Origin: Deltaproteobacteria bacterium
Lineage (GTDB): Bacteria > Myxococcota_A > UBA9160 > SMWR01
Length of the DNA stretch: 9,728 bases
NCBI GenBank assembly: GCA_029261905.1
Contig: JAJDAM010000771.1
Location: forward strand, 1 to 9,728
Reading direction: 5' to 3'
The notes beneath the pieces were generated by a model that made no database searches, had not been told where the DNA came from, and saw only the letters and a list, made by a program, of their open reading frames with translations. Made by a program: the position numbers and the translations under genes. Of the stretch, positions 1 to 6,758 are shown piece after piece (position 1 is the first letter of the stretch; each line of letters opens with the position of its first letter).

Positions 1-1584
1 GATCAATCCGTCGTCCCACAAGCGAGATGTCGCGTAGTAGGGATTGGATTGGCGTTCGTACTGATCGCGCACTTCGGCGCGCAAGCGCTCGACATCGGCT
101 TCCGTCGTGTCGCCGGCTTTCATGCCACCGAGCCGGATGTCCACCAACACGGTTTGCGCGGTTTCGGCGGACATCGTGGCGATTCGGCTGTTCGGCCATG
201 CGAACAGAAAACGCGGATTGAAACCTCGACCGCACATTCCGTAGTTGCCCGCGCCGTAGGAGCCTCCCACAAGAACCGTGTATTTCGGGACGGTGCTGTT
301 CGCAACCGCGTTGACCATCTTCGCACCGTGTTTCGCGATCCCGCCCACCTCGGCGTCCTTGCCCACCATGTAGCCCGTCGTGTTCTGCAGGAACACGAGC
401 GGAATGCGGCGCTGGTTGCACATCTCGATGAAGTGCGCGGCTTTGAGCGCGGATTCGGAAAAGATGATTCCGTTGTTTCCGATGATGCCGACCCGGTATC
501 CCCAGATGCGTGCGAAGCCGCAAACGATCGATTCGCCGTAGCGGGGTTTGAATTCCGACAGCTCCGACACGTCGACGACCCGAGCGGCGATCTCTCGCAC
601 GTCGAACGGAATCCGCGTGTCAGCATTGACGATCCCGTACAACTCATTCGGGTCGTAGGCCGGCGGCTTCGGCTCGATGCGATCCATCCACGACTCGCCG
701 CGTGTTTCCACCGCGCAATCGCGGGCCGAAAAGGGACCCGAATCGAGAGCCGGGACCGTCTTCTGGTTCAGTGTCGCGACGATTTCGCGAACCCGCGCGT
801 AGGCCTCCGGCTCGTCGTACGCGATGTAATCAGCCACGCCGGATTCGCGCGTGTGTACGTCGGCCCCGCCCAGTGTCTCCGCATCGACGATCTCGCCGAG
901 TGCGGCCTTCACGATCGGTGGCCCGCCCAGGAAGATTCGGCCGATCCCCTTCACGATCACGACCTCATCGGAAAGCGCCGGCACATAAGCACCCCCCGCC
1001 GTGCAGCCGCCCAGCACGACCGAGATCTGCGGCAGCCCCATCGCGGACATCCGAGCCTGGCGGTAGAACGTGCCGCCGAAGTGGTCCTTGTCGGGGAAGA
1101 CCTCGTCTTGCAGCGGTAGGAAGGCTCCGCCCGAGTCGACCAGGTACAGCGTCGGCAGACCGTTCTCCTCGGCGATCTCCTGCGCACGGATGTGCTTCTT
1201 GATCGAAGTGGGCGCGAGGCTGCCCCCTTTCACGGTCGCATCGTTGGCGATGAACATGCACGGAATCCCATGCACGATGCCAATGCCGGTGACGATTCCC
1301 GCACCCGGATAAGCGTCGTCATATTGCCCAAAAGCGGCCAGCGTCGATAGCTCGAGGAATGCGGTGCCCTCGTCGATCACGTGGTCGATTCGGTCGCGCA
1401 CCATGATCTTGCCGCGCGCGAGATGACGAGTGATCGATTCTTCCCGACCGTCTCCCCCGCCTATCGACCACTGCATGCGCTCGCGCAGCTCGCCGAGCTG
1501 CGCGTGGTACGCGCTGCGATTTCCCGCAAAGAGCTCGGATCGGGGATCGATCTGGCTATTGAAACAACTATGGAACGGGGCCAC
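1..1584 (-). CDS. Acyl-CoA carboxylase carboxyltransferase (beta) subunit, methylcrotonyl-CoA carboxylase type; 3' end outside window
   Basis: Biotin-dependent carboxyltransferase subunit that moves CO2 from carboxybiotin to an acyl-CoA in the cytoplasm. The best match I recognise is the beta subunit of 3-methylcrotonyl-CoA carboxylase (leucine breakdown). The 528 codons visible contain both crotonase-fold halves. The N half has VDSGGAFLP (about 149-157), DKDHFGGTFY (about 165-174), GGCTAGGAYVPA (about 192-203) and the IFLGGPP loop (about 217-223). The C half has IIGNNGIIFSESA, FLQNTTGYMVG and GGSYGAGNYGMCGRGFNPRF. The final visible residues, RLWDDGLI, are normally followed by about 20 residues, so little is missing. 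I chose GTG at 1582-1584 because GAGG (1591-1594 on the complement) sits 6 nt upstream; the upstream ATG at 1617-1619 is in another frame and soon stops. A biotin-carrying alpha subunit is expected past the left edge. Geranyl-CoA or propionyl-CoA carboxylase specificity cannot be excluded. Confidence 0.93.
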   Translation of the reverse strand, partial: MAPFHSCFNSQIDPRSELFAGNRSAYHAQLGELRERMQWSIGGGDGREESITRHLARGKIMVRDRIDHVIDEGTAFLELSTLAAFGQYDDAYPGAGIVTGIGIVHGIPCMFIANDATVKGGSLAPTSIKKHIRAQEIAEENGLPTLYLVDSGGAFLPLQDEVFPDKDHFGGTFYRQARMSAMGLPQISVVLGGCTAGGAYVPALSDEVVIVKGIGRIFLGGPPIVKAALGEIVDAETLGGADVHTRESGVADYIAYDEPEAYARVREIVATLNQKTVPALDSGPFSARDCAVETRGESWMDRIEPKPPAYDPNELYGIVNADTRIPFDVREIAARVVDVSELSEFKPRYGESIVCGFARIWGYRVGIIGNNGIIFSESALKAAHFIEMCNQRRIPLVFLQNTTGYMVGKDAEVGGIAKHGAKMVNAVANSTVPKYTVLVGGSYGAGNYGMCGRGFNPRFLFAWPNSRIATMSAETAQTVLVDIRLGGMKAGDTTEADVERLRAEVRDQYERQSNPYYATSRLWDDGLI

Positions 1585-1590
1585 TGCCCA

Positions 1591-1594
1591 CCTC
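1591..1594 (-). promoter_or_regulatory. Ribosome binding site deciding the GTG start of the carboxyltransferase gene
   Basis: On the minus strand GAGG, within GAGGTGG, lies 6 nt before the GTG at 1584. No in-frame ATG is found between this site and the conserved part of the protein, so it supports the GTG start. Confidence 0.6.
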
Positions 1595-1676
1595 GGTTTC
1601 GTTTCGCGCTCCGCGGCATGATACGGCTTTGGAGCCAGCGTGACTGCCCAAACGGTTCGCTCCCAGCGCGAGAAGG

Positions 1677-1842
1677 CTAGGAGCCTGACCCAAGACTGTC
1701 GCGGGAAGGTCCGGGCGTCGATGCGCGCTGCTGGCAAGGCGCTCGATTGAGCCCTAGCAGCGCTAGGGCGATTGAGAGCAACGCGGACAGCAGTGATGCA
1801 GCGGCGTTCGGCCGACGCGACAGTCTTGGGTCAGGCTCCTAG
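1677..1842. repeat. Structured CTAG-bounded palindromic intergenic element, copy 1 (166 bp)
   Basis: Seen directly: a perfect 27-bp inverted repeat (1677-1703 with 1816-1842) encloses further paired segments. These are 1728-1733 with 1788-1793, 1741-1744 with 1776-1779, and an apical 8-bp stem 1751-1758 with 1762-1769 closing a 3-nt loop. The element starts and ends with CTAG. Blocks shared with copy 2 at 5157-5321, in the same order and orientation, are GGGCGTCGAT (1713-1722), CTGGCAAGGCGC (1731-1742), a 19-nt block at 1753-1771 with one mismatch, GCAACGC (1778-1784) and AGCGGCGTTCG (1800-1810). The outer arms are not shared: only 8 of the 23 positions after CTAG agree. The element begins 17 nt past the alpha/beta hydrolase stop codon and lies upstream of the carboxyltransferase gene. 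It could be a terminator or mRNA-stability element, a non-autonomous mobile element, or a structured RNA. I do not recognise it as a named family. Confidence 0.85.
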
Positions 1843-1859
1843 TTGAAGCCGAGCCGATG

Positions 1860-2972
1860 CTACCGACGCTCTTCCAACCAGCCGGCGATCCGATCAGCGA
1901 CGTCCGCCCGAATGTTCGCCGGGGTCACCAGGTAGTGGTCGCCGGCGATCAGATCGAGTTGTTTGTCGGCCGATGCGAGACTTTCGTGGATCGTTCGCGC
2001 ATCGCTCAGGAAACACCCGACATCTCCGCGGCTCTGGATCACCAGTGCCGGCACCTCGATGTTCTGCAGATGGGGCACTCCGTTGCACTGCGAATCGCGC
2101 AGGCTCCACATCGACAACCAGGTCCGCAGCGTATTGCAGGCGCCGATGCCGAGCGCTCCATAGTTCGCGTTGCGGGCCGGGCCGGCCAGACAGACGCCGA
2201 TCGGGCGATCCGAGGGATCGATCGCGCCGTCCATGAAGCGCAGGTCCGCCCAGGTGCGTTGCAGCGTGAACAGCCGGTCGAAGATCTGGTGCCTGGCGAG
2301 CCGGTCGATTTCGGCGCGGGCCCAATCGGTGATCCGGTGGTTCCGCGCGCGCTGTGCTTCGCGATAGCCCAGGATGAACTCTTCGGAATAGGGCGGCCCA
2401 TGGACCGCGTCATACATGTCGAGCGCCGGGTCGACCGAAGTCGGGTCGTTCTCATCGGTCATCGAGGGGTCGAGCCACGCCGTCAGGATCTCCGGACGGC
2501 CCAGATGGGCACACAGCGAGATGTACAGGTCCGCGGCCGGTAGATCCAGCACGGCGTCGGGAAGCGGGAGCCCGACGGCGGGCTTGATCGAAGCTCGGGT
2601 GGCCTGCGATTGATAGGCGCCCATCAGCGAGCCCCCGCCCGAGTTGCCGAGTAGTACGACGCGCTCGACCCCGGCTTCCTCGCGCAGCCAACGGACTCCG
2701 GCACCGATATCGATCAGCGCATGCTCGAGCAGGAAGTATGGCTCGTTGCCTCGAAAGCGTGTGTTCCAGCCGAGGAATCCGTAGCCGCGTTCGGCCATGT
2801 ACGAGCCGAGGTAGTGCTCGCTGAAGTCGACGTTGTAGTGCGTCGCGATCAGTGCGGTCTTCGGCCGCTTGCCGGTCGGCGTGAAGTAGCCGCCCTGGCA
2901 CGGGTGATAGCCGACCGGGTTCTGTCGAGAGGTCGGAGAGTCGAGAGCGATGAACTGGCGATCGAACGGCAT
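1860..2972 (-). CDS. Alpha/beta-fold hydrolase (serine hydrolase)
   Basis: A 370-residue cytoplasmic-looking serine hydrolase of the alpha/beta fold; substrate unknown. The nucleophile elbow is GNSGGG with Ser111. The candidate acid is Asp317 in SRGD after a typical core strand (VPALVIQ), and the candidate catalytic histidine is His346 in AGDHYLVTP. A long insertion of about 170 residues between the elbow and the last strands forms a lid region. The ATG at 2970-2972 is preferred over the TTG one codon earlier. It overlaps the stop codon of the upstream lipoprotein gene as TGATG, so the two are probably translationally coupled; a GGGAG lies 10 nt upstream. No signal peptide or membrane segment is visible. 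Esterase, thioesterase or peptidase-like activity are all possible. Confidence 0.85.
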   Translation of the reverse strand: MPFDRQFIALDSPTSRQNPVGYHPCQGGYFTPTGKRPKTALIATHYNVDFSEHYLGSYMAERGYGFLGWNTRFRGNEPYFLLEHALIDIGAGVRWLREEAGVERVVLLGNSGGGSLMGAYQSQATRASIKPAVGLPLPDAVLDLPAADLYISLCAHLGRPEILTAWLDPSMTDENDPTSVDPALDMYDAVHGPPYSEEFILGYREAQRARNHRITDWARAEIDRLARHQIFDRLFTLQRTWADLRFMDGAIDPSDRPIGVCLAGPARNANYGALGIGACNTLRTWLSMWSLRDSQCNGVPHLQNIEVPALVIQSRGDVGCFLSDARTIHESLASADKQLDLIAGDHYLVTPANIRADVADRIAGWLEERR

Positions 2973-3631
2973 CAACGGGGGGCTCCCAGTATTGACTCGA
3001 CTCTGGCGAAACCGGCAATCGGGCAGCGACTCTCGCCGACCAACAACAGCGCGATCGGGCCGGCATCGCGGAATTCCATCGTTGCGACCTCTCGTTGCAA
3101 CACGTCAGCACACTCGGGTTGCCGTGGGATCAACGCCAGCGTGTCCTCGCCGCCCAACCAGCCGATCATTCCCGCAAGCGGGAAGCGGCCCCGAACGATG
3201 ACGAATCCATCGTGCTCGGACTCCACGCGATACGTGGCCTGCGCGCGATCGTCACCGGGACGCGTCAGCCGCCGGCGAGGTCTTCGGTCGCGCCACTGGC
3301 GCAAGTCGCTGATCCCGATTGCATCGCAAGTCTGCTCGCCCAGTCGCAGCCCTCCGGTCAGGCCGCCCGAACCGTATTCGAGTTCGGCTCCCGGAGTGAG
3401 TATCTCGGTGCAGGTGTCTGCGGAGCGAAACAACAGGCTGAACTTCGCATCGGACGACACGACCGAAGCGCGCGACGTCCACTCGACCCGCACGTCGAGC
3501 AGCGGTCCGATCGGTTGGGTCGACACGACCCGATAGCTGGGATGCGTGCCGGGAACCCCGGCGCACCCCATGACCCAACCCAGCAGCAGGCTCGCCAGTG
3601 CGACGGGCCCCAATCGCGTTCCGCGTTGCAT
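2972..3631 (-). CDS. Predicted lipoprotein of unknown function
   Basis: A 219-residue protein that I do not recognise. The N terminus is a lipoprotein signal: basic start (MQRGTR), hydrophobic stretch (about residues 8-20) and a VMGC lipobox with the lipidated cysteine at residue 23. The mature part is rich in beta-prone and arginine-rich stretches with several further cysteines, and no catalytic motif stands out. The ATG at 3629-3631 has a strong AAGGAG (complement of 3639-3644) 7 nt upstream. Its stop codon overlaps the hydrolase ATG (TGATG at 2970-2974), so the two are likely made together. The residue after the lipidated cysteine is Ala, not Asp, which would fit sorting to the outer membrane in a Gram-negative; that is inference. 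Confidence 0.8.
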   Translation of the reverse strand: MQRGTRLGPVALASLLLGWVMGCAGVPGTHPSYRVVSTQPIGPLLDVRVEWTSRASVVSSDAKFSLLFRSADTCTEILTPGAELEYGSGGLTGGLRLGEQTCDAIGISDLRQWRDRRPRRRLTRPGDDRAQATYRVESEHDGFVIVRGRFPLAGMIGWLGGEDTLALIPRQPECADVLQREVATMEFRDAGPIALLLVGESRCPIAGFARVESILGAPR

Positions 3632-3760
3632 CGTCGTGCTCCTTCGTGGAAGGCGGCGCCGGAGGAGGACACCCGCGGCGATTCTACCGCGTGATTCGGT
3701 AACTCGAGCAAGACCTTCTCGACCCGGACCGGCTTGCAGGACTCCTGCACGGCCCGAACA

Positions 3761-5134
3761 TCACGGCGCCCGAATCGTCTCGAGTCTCCGTGCCATTTCC
3801 GAAAGCCGCGGGCGGATCTTCTCACCCATCGCCATCTGCGGTAGCGATGGCTCCTTCCCCTCGCTGACCTCCCAATCGACGATCGCCGTTTTCGCGCCTT
3901 CGAAGGCTTCGTCGAACGAACGCGTCTGCGAGAGTTGCTGCTCGAAATAGGCGCGCCCGAAGTAGGTGAAATCGGCCTCGTGGCTGCATCCAAACGACTC
4001 TCGGTCTGCTGCGGACGCGGTCATCACGAGAGTTTCTTCGCTTTCGAGGTTTTCGATAAAACCTCCTGAAAAACAAGAAGAAATCACGATCACTCGCCAT
4101 CGGATTTCCGCCTCGTCGAGCATTGCCCGCAGATCTGCCGGCGAGATCTGCCGCAGCGGCATCGGTGGGAACTCGACGGCCAATTCCGGCACCTGTGAAC
4201 CGTGTGACGTCAGGAACAGGAACAACACATCCCGCTCTCGATCCATCCGGTCGCCGATGCCTGCGAGAACCGCAGCCAGGTTCGTCGACGAGGCCAGCGG
4301 GTCGTGATCGATCGTCTGGTGACTGTTGATCAGGGAAATCGAGCGGCCGCCCGCATCGAAACTCTGCTCGAACAACTTCCGAACGGAAACCACCTCTCGC
4401 CGGAAAACCGCCTGCGACGCGTCGCCTGCGAATGCGACGAAATACAAGTCCGCGACATCGGGGCGCTGCGGCTCGAGCGCACCCAGCGCGCGCTCGACTC
4501 GTTCGCGCTGGTCGTACAGCACGCGCTCCGCGTCGATGCTATCTGCGCCGATGACCGACTGGCTCCAGGTATCCGTCATGAAAAACGGTTCCAACGGCAC
4601 CGCGGAAAGAACGCTCCACAACCCCGCCAGGTAGACCCAGACGATCAACGCGATTCGACCCGCAGGCAGCCAACTCGTCAGTCGAACAGCCCTGAACGTG
4701 ACCCAGAACAGCCAGCCCCACACCCCGACCCCGATCGCAGTCGCGTACGGGTCCTCGGTCAGGATCGGCAGATGGATCTCGCATACATCGAGGACCGAAA
4801 ACAGCACGCGTTCGACGGCCGCAAGGCTGAACAACACCACGACCAACGGCGTCATGTCGCTGCGCGAACCGTCTCGTTGCGGTGGAGAAAAAAAACGTGT
4901 GGCCAGATACGCGAATGCGAGTGTCAGGATCAACCGAAACGCGAGACTCTCGATCGCCGGTAGATAGAAGTCGCGTGGTGGAACAGTGCCGATGTAACTG
5001 CCGGCCAACGCGAGCAGCGTCGTCGCGATCGCCAGCAACACGACCTGATCGGCCGAAAACACGAAGTCGACCACCGACCCGCGTCCGGTCGACGCCAACC
5101 GGACACCGGCCCACAGGTTTCGCAACAGGTTCAA
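3761..5134 (-). CDS. Membrane-anchored C13 family (legumain/caspase-like) cysteine peptidase
   Basis: Predicted membrane protein with a C-terminal cysteine peptidase domain of the C13 clan-CD type. Numbered from the TTG at 5134 (457 residues), about five hydrophobic segments lie near 27-49, 61-83, 94-116, 131-148 and 159-180. The soluble domain runs from about 230 to the end. The catalytic His is His311 in FLTSHGS and the Cys is Cys354 in VISSCFSGGF; each follows a hydrophobic beta strand, as in caspase-like folds. The start is uncertain. The frame stays open to a GTG at 5188, but that would encode 18 extra residues, partly from the left arm of repeat copy 2, and has no ribosome site. The TTG at 5134 begins NLLRNLWAGVRLA, the usual kind of N terminus for such proteins as I recall them, with only a weak, distant GAGG. 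A 129-bp gap separates it from the lipoprotein gene. The target protein is unknown. Confidence 0.82.
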   Translation of the reverse strand: MNLLRNLWAGVRLASTGRGSVVDFVFSADQVVLLAIATTLLALAGSYIGTVPPRDFYLPAIESLAFRLILTLAFAYLATRFFSPPQRDGSRSDMTPLVVVLFSLAAVERVLFSVLDVCEIHLPILTEDPYATAIGVGVWGWLFWVTFRAVRLTSWLPAGRIALIVWVYLAGLWSVLSAVPLEPFFMTDTWSQSVIGADSIDAERVLYDQRERVERALGALEPQRPDVADLYFVAFAGDASQAVFRREVVSVRKLFEQSFDAGGRSISLINSHQTIDHDPLASSTNLAAVLAGIGDRMDRERDVLFLFLTSHGSQVPELAVEFPPMPLRQISPADLRAMLDEAEIRWRVIVISSCFSGGFIENLESEETLVMTASAADRESFGCSHEADFTYFGRAYFEQQLSQTRSFDEAFEGAKTAIVDWEVSEGKEPSLPQMAMGEKIRPRLSEMARRLETIRAP

Positions 5135-5156
5135 GATCGCACTCTGCCTCGCGGCG

Positions 5157-5321
5157 CTAGTGTTGTGTTCCAGAAGTTCGTTGAACACCGAGGGCGTCGA
5201 TTCGGGTCACTGGCAAGGCGCGAAACCGCAGTCCTAGCAGCGCTACGGCGAGGTTTCGCAACGCAGTCAGTGACCCGAAGCGGCGTCCGAATGTCAACGA
5301 ACTGCTGGAACGCGACACTAG
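5157..5321. repeat. Structured CTAG-bounded palindromic intergenic element, copy 2 (165 bp)
   Basis: Second copy of the element at 1677-1842, in the same orientation. It begins and ends with CTAG. The outer stem pairs about 5157-5184 with 5294-5321: over the first 28 positions 25 are Watson-Crick. Two are T opposite G (5164/5314 and 5166/5312) and one is A opposite G (5174/5304). A middle stem of 12 perfect pairs joins 5201-5212 to 5268-5279, an inner stem of 8 perfect pairs joins 5220-5227 to 5252-5259, and a small TAGC/GCTA hairpin sits at the tip. The shared blocks are at 5192-5201, 5210-5221, 5233-5251, 5258-5264 and 5279-5289. Their offsets from the start differ from copy 1 by at most one base. 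The right terminal CTAG contains the amidohydrolase stop codon. Confidence 0.85.
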
Positions 5322-6475
5322 GCCGACTGATCCAATCCGTAGATTCGAGACACGTTGGTGCCGAGCACCTTGGCACGGGTTGCATCCGACAGCGGCTCGA
5401 CGAAACGCTCGAGCGCCTTTGCCCAACTGCCCGGGTGGTCGGGATGGGGGTAGTCGGTCGCCCACATGAAGTGATCGGCACCGACGTGATCGATGACATG
5501 CGCGGCCGCCGTCTCGTCCGGATCTCCGGATACGAAACACTGGCGCCTGAAGTACTCGCTGGGCGCCATGCGGAGCGTCACGCCGCTTCCTGAAACCGTT
5601 TCGAATACCGCGTCCATCCGATCGAGAAACGACCCCACCCAACCGCAACCGACTTCGAGTAGACCGAGCCGCAGTTCGGGAAATCGATCCAGTGTTCCCA
5701 TCGCGAAGAAAGACAGGAACGCCTGCTGCGCGCCCTGCCGGATCATCACGTTGTAGAAGAACTCGCGTTCGCGACCCATGCCGTGAAAGCGCACTGGGAC
5801 CGCCCAGCCCGGCTCGTAGGTCGGATGGATTCCGATCGGCACGCCGAGTTCGCTGGCCTTCGCGTACAACGGATCGTGGTCGGGGTGTCCATGCGGCTTG
5901 CGACTGTGGGTGAAGGGTGCGACGAACCCGCCGCGGCAACCGTCAGCGACGGCTCGTTCGAGTTCCGCTGCTGAGGCGGCGGGGTCGGCCAACGACAAAT
6001 GCGCGATCGGTACCAGTCGTCCGCCCGAGTCGCGACAGAAGTCGGCGATCCAGCGGTTGTAGGCCCGTTGGTAGGCGACCGTCAGTTCGGGGTCGTCGAC
6101 TTCGCATTCCCACAGCAATCCGATCGTCGGATACAGCACCGCCTTGTCGAGGTTCTCTCGGCCCAGCAGTTCGACGCGCTCCGCAGCATCGCCGGCGCCA
6201 TACGGCATGGAGGTCATGTAGCGGCGATCGGGTCCGGGACGTGCATCCGGGTCGCCCATCGCGCCCATCAGGCCGAGCACGCCTTTGACGGTCCGCTCCG
6301 AGGGGCGGCCATCGAGTTCCAGGTACTCGAGCCCCTTTTCATCCACACCGATCCGCATCGCGCGATCGAGGTAGCGATTCTCGAGATATTCCTCCCACAA
6401 CCAGGCGGGTTCGAGGATGTGGCCATCCGCGTCGATCGTGCCGTCGAATGGGAACCGAACGATCTCGTACGCCAT
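5318..6475 (-). CDS. Amidohydrolase family (Amidohydro_2 type) metal-dependent TIM-barrel hydrolase
   Basis: A 385-residue cytoplasmic enzyme of the amidohydrolase superfamily, related to the group that includes ACMSD-like decarboxylases and many uncharacterised hydrolases. Visible metal-site candidates are Asp17 and His19 in DADGHILEP near the N terminus, His217 in GIHPTY, and Asp341 in ATDYPHPDHPG near the C terminus, in the expected order and spacing. The substrate is not evident. The ATG at 6473-6475 has GAGGAGG (complement of 6485-6491) 9 nt upstream. This ribosome site lies inside the last codons of the NrtS gene, whose stop ends one base before this start, so the two are almost certainly cotranslated. 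The TAG stop at 5318-5320 lies inside the terminal CTAG of repeat copy 2. Confidence 0.88.
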   Translation of the reverse strand: MAYEIVRFPFDGTIDADGHILEPAWLWEEYLENRYLDRAMRIGVDEKGLEYLELDGRPSERTVKGVLGLMGAMGDPDARPGPDRRYMTSMPYGAGDAAERVELLGRENLDKAVLYPTIGLLWECEVDDPELTVAYQRAYNRWIADFCRDSGGRLVPIAHLSLADPAASAAELERAVADGCRGGFVAPFTHSRKPHGHPDHDPLYAKASELGVPIGIHPTYEPGWAVPVRFHGMGREREFFYNVMIRQGAQQAFLSFFAMGTLDRFPELRLGLLEVGCGWVGSFLDRMDAVFETVSGSGVTLRMAPSEYFRRQCFVSGDPDETAAAHVIDHVGADHFMWATDYPHPDHPGSWAKALERFVEPLSDATRAKVLGTNVSRIYGLDQSA

Positions 6476-6476
6476 G

Positions 6477-6758
6477 TCAATCCGCCTCCTCAGCGATCCC
6501 GGTCCCGATCTGCGCCTGGCGCGCGGCCATTACGCTGGATGCTGTCGAAACACAATACGGGACCAAAGCCGTCAAGCCGATCTGGAACCAACGCTTCGAT
6601 CCGACCTCGCCGGCCCAGATCGCATCGCCGTGATTGATCGCGATCAGCACGCTCCCGACGCCGACTGCGAATCCGAGCGAGCGTCGGACCACACTCGGTT
6701 CCATCGCCAGGCGCCACACACTCGCGCCAAGGGTGTCAGTCGTCTGCAGCGACACCAT
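6477..6758 (-). CDS. nrtS: NrtS-like small nitrate/nitrite transporter
   Basis: A 93-residue membrane protein matching what I know of the NrtS family, small two-helix transporters described for nitrate/nitrite uptake in cyanobacteria. Key matches are AINHGDAI (about 40-47) after a first hydrophobic helix (about 28-40), RWFQ (57-60), then LTALVPYCVST (62-72) in the second helix. The start is set at the ATG at 6756-6758, with GAGG 6 nt upstream; the frame stays open to 6803 but without better support. It overlaps the 3' end of the symporter gene by 23 nt and ends one base before the amidohydrolase ATG, so it sits inside a three-gene operon. Family membership is fairly sure; substrate in this organism is inference. 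Confidence 0.8.
   Translation of the reverse strand: MVSLQTTDTLGASVWRLAMEPSVVRRSLGFAVGVGSVLIAINHGDAIWAGEVGSKRWFQIGLTALVPYCVSTASSVMAARQAQIGTGIAEEAD

Noticed and set aside
49..1119. Long open frame on the plus strand (356 codons)
   Set aside because: It lies antisense to the clearly conserved carboxyltransferase gene, and its translation is Arg/His/Asp-rich with no recognisable motif; a GC-rich shadow frame.
1620..1676. Possible -10 (TATCAT on the minus strand) and -35 (TTGGGC) upstream of the carboxyltransferase gene
   Set aside because: Spacing is about 22 nt, too long for a sigma70-type promoter, and the matches are weak.
1677..1842. Integron attC site or CRISPR repeat
   Set aside because: There are no RYYYAAC/GTTRRRY boundary boxes, no spacer array and no integrase nearby; only two dispersed copies exist in the window.
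3736..3748. Small hairpin (GCAGG/CCTGC, 3-nt loop) 13 nt past the C13 peptidase stop, considered as a terminator
   Set aside because: Only five base pairs and no T tract follow on the minus strand, so it does not meet the intrinsic terminator pattern.
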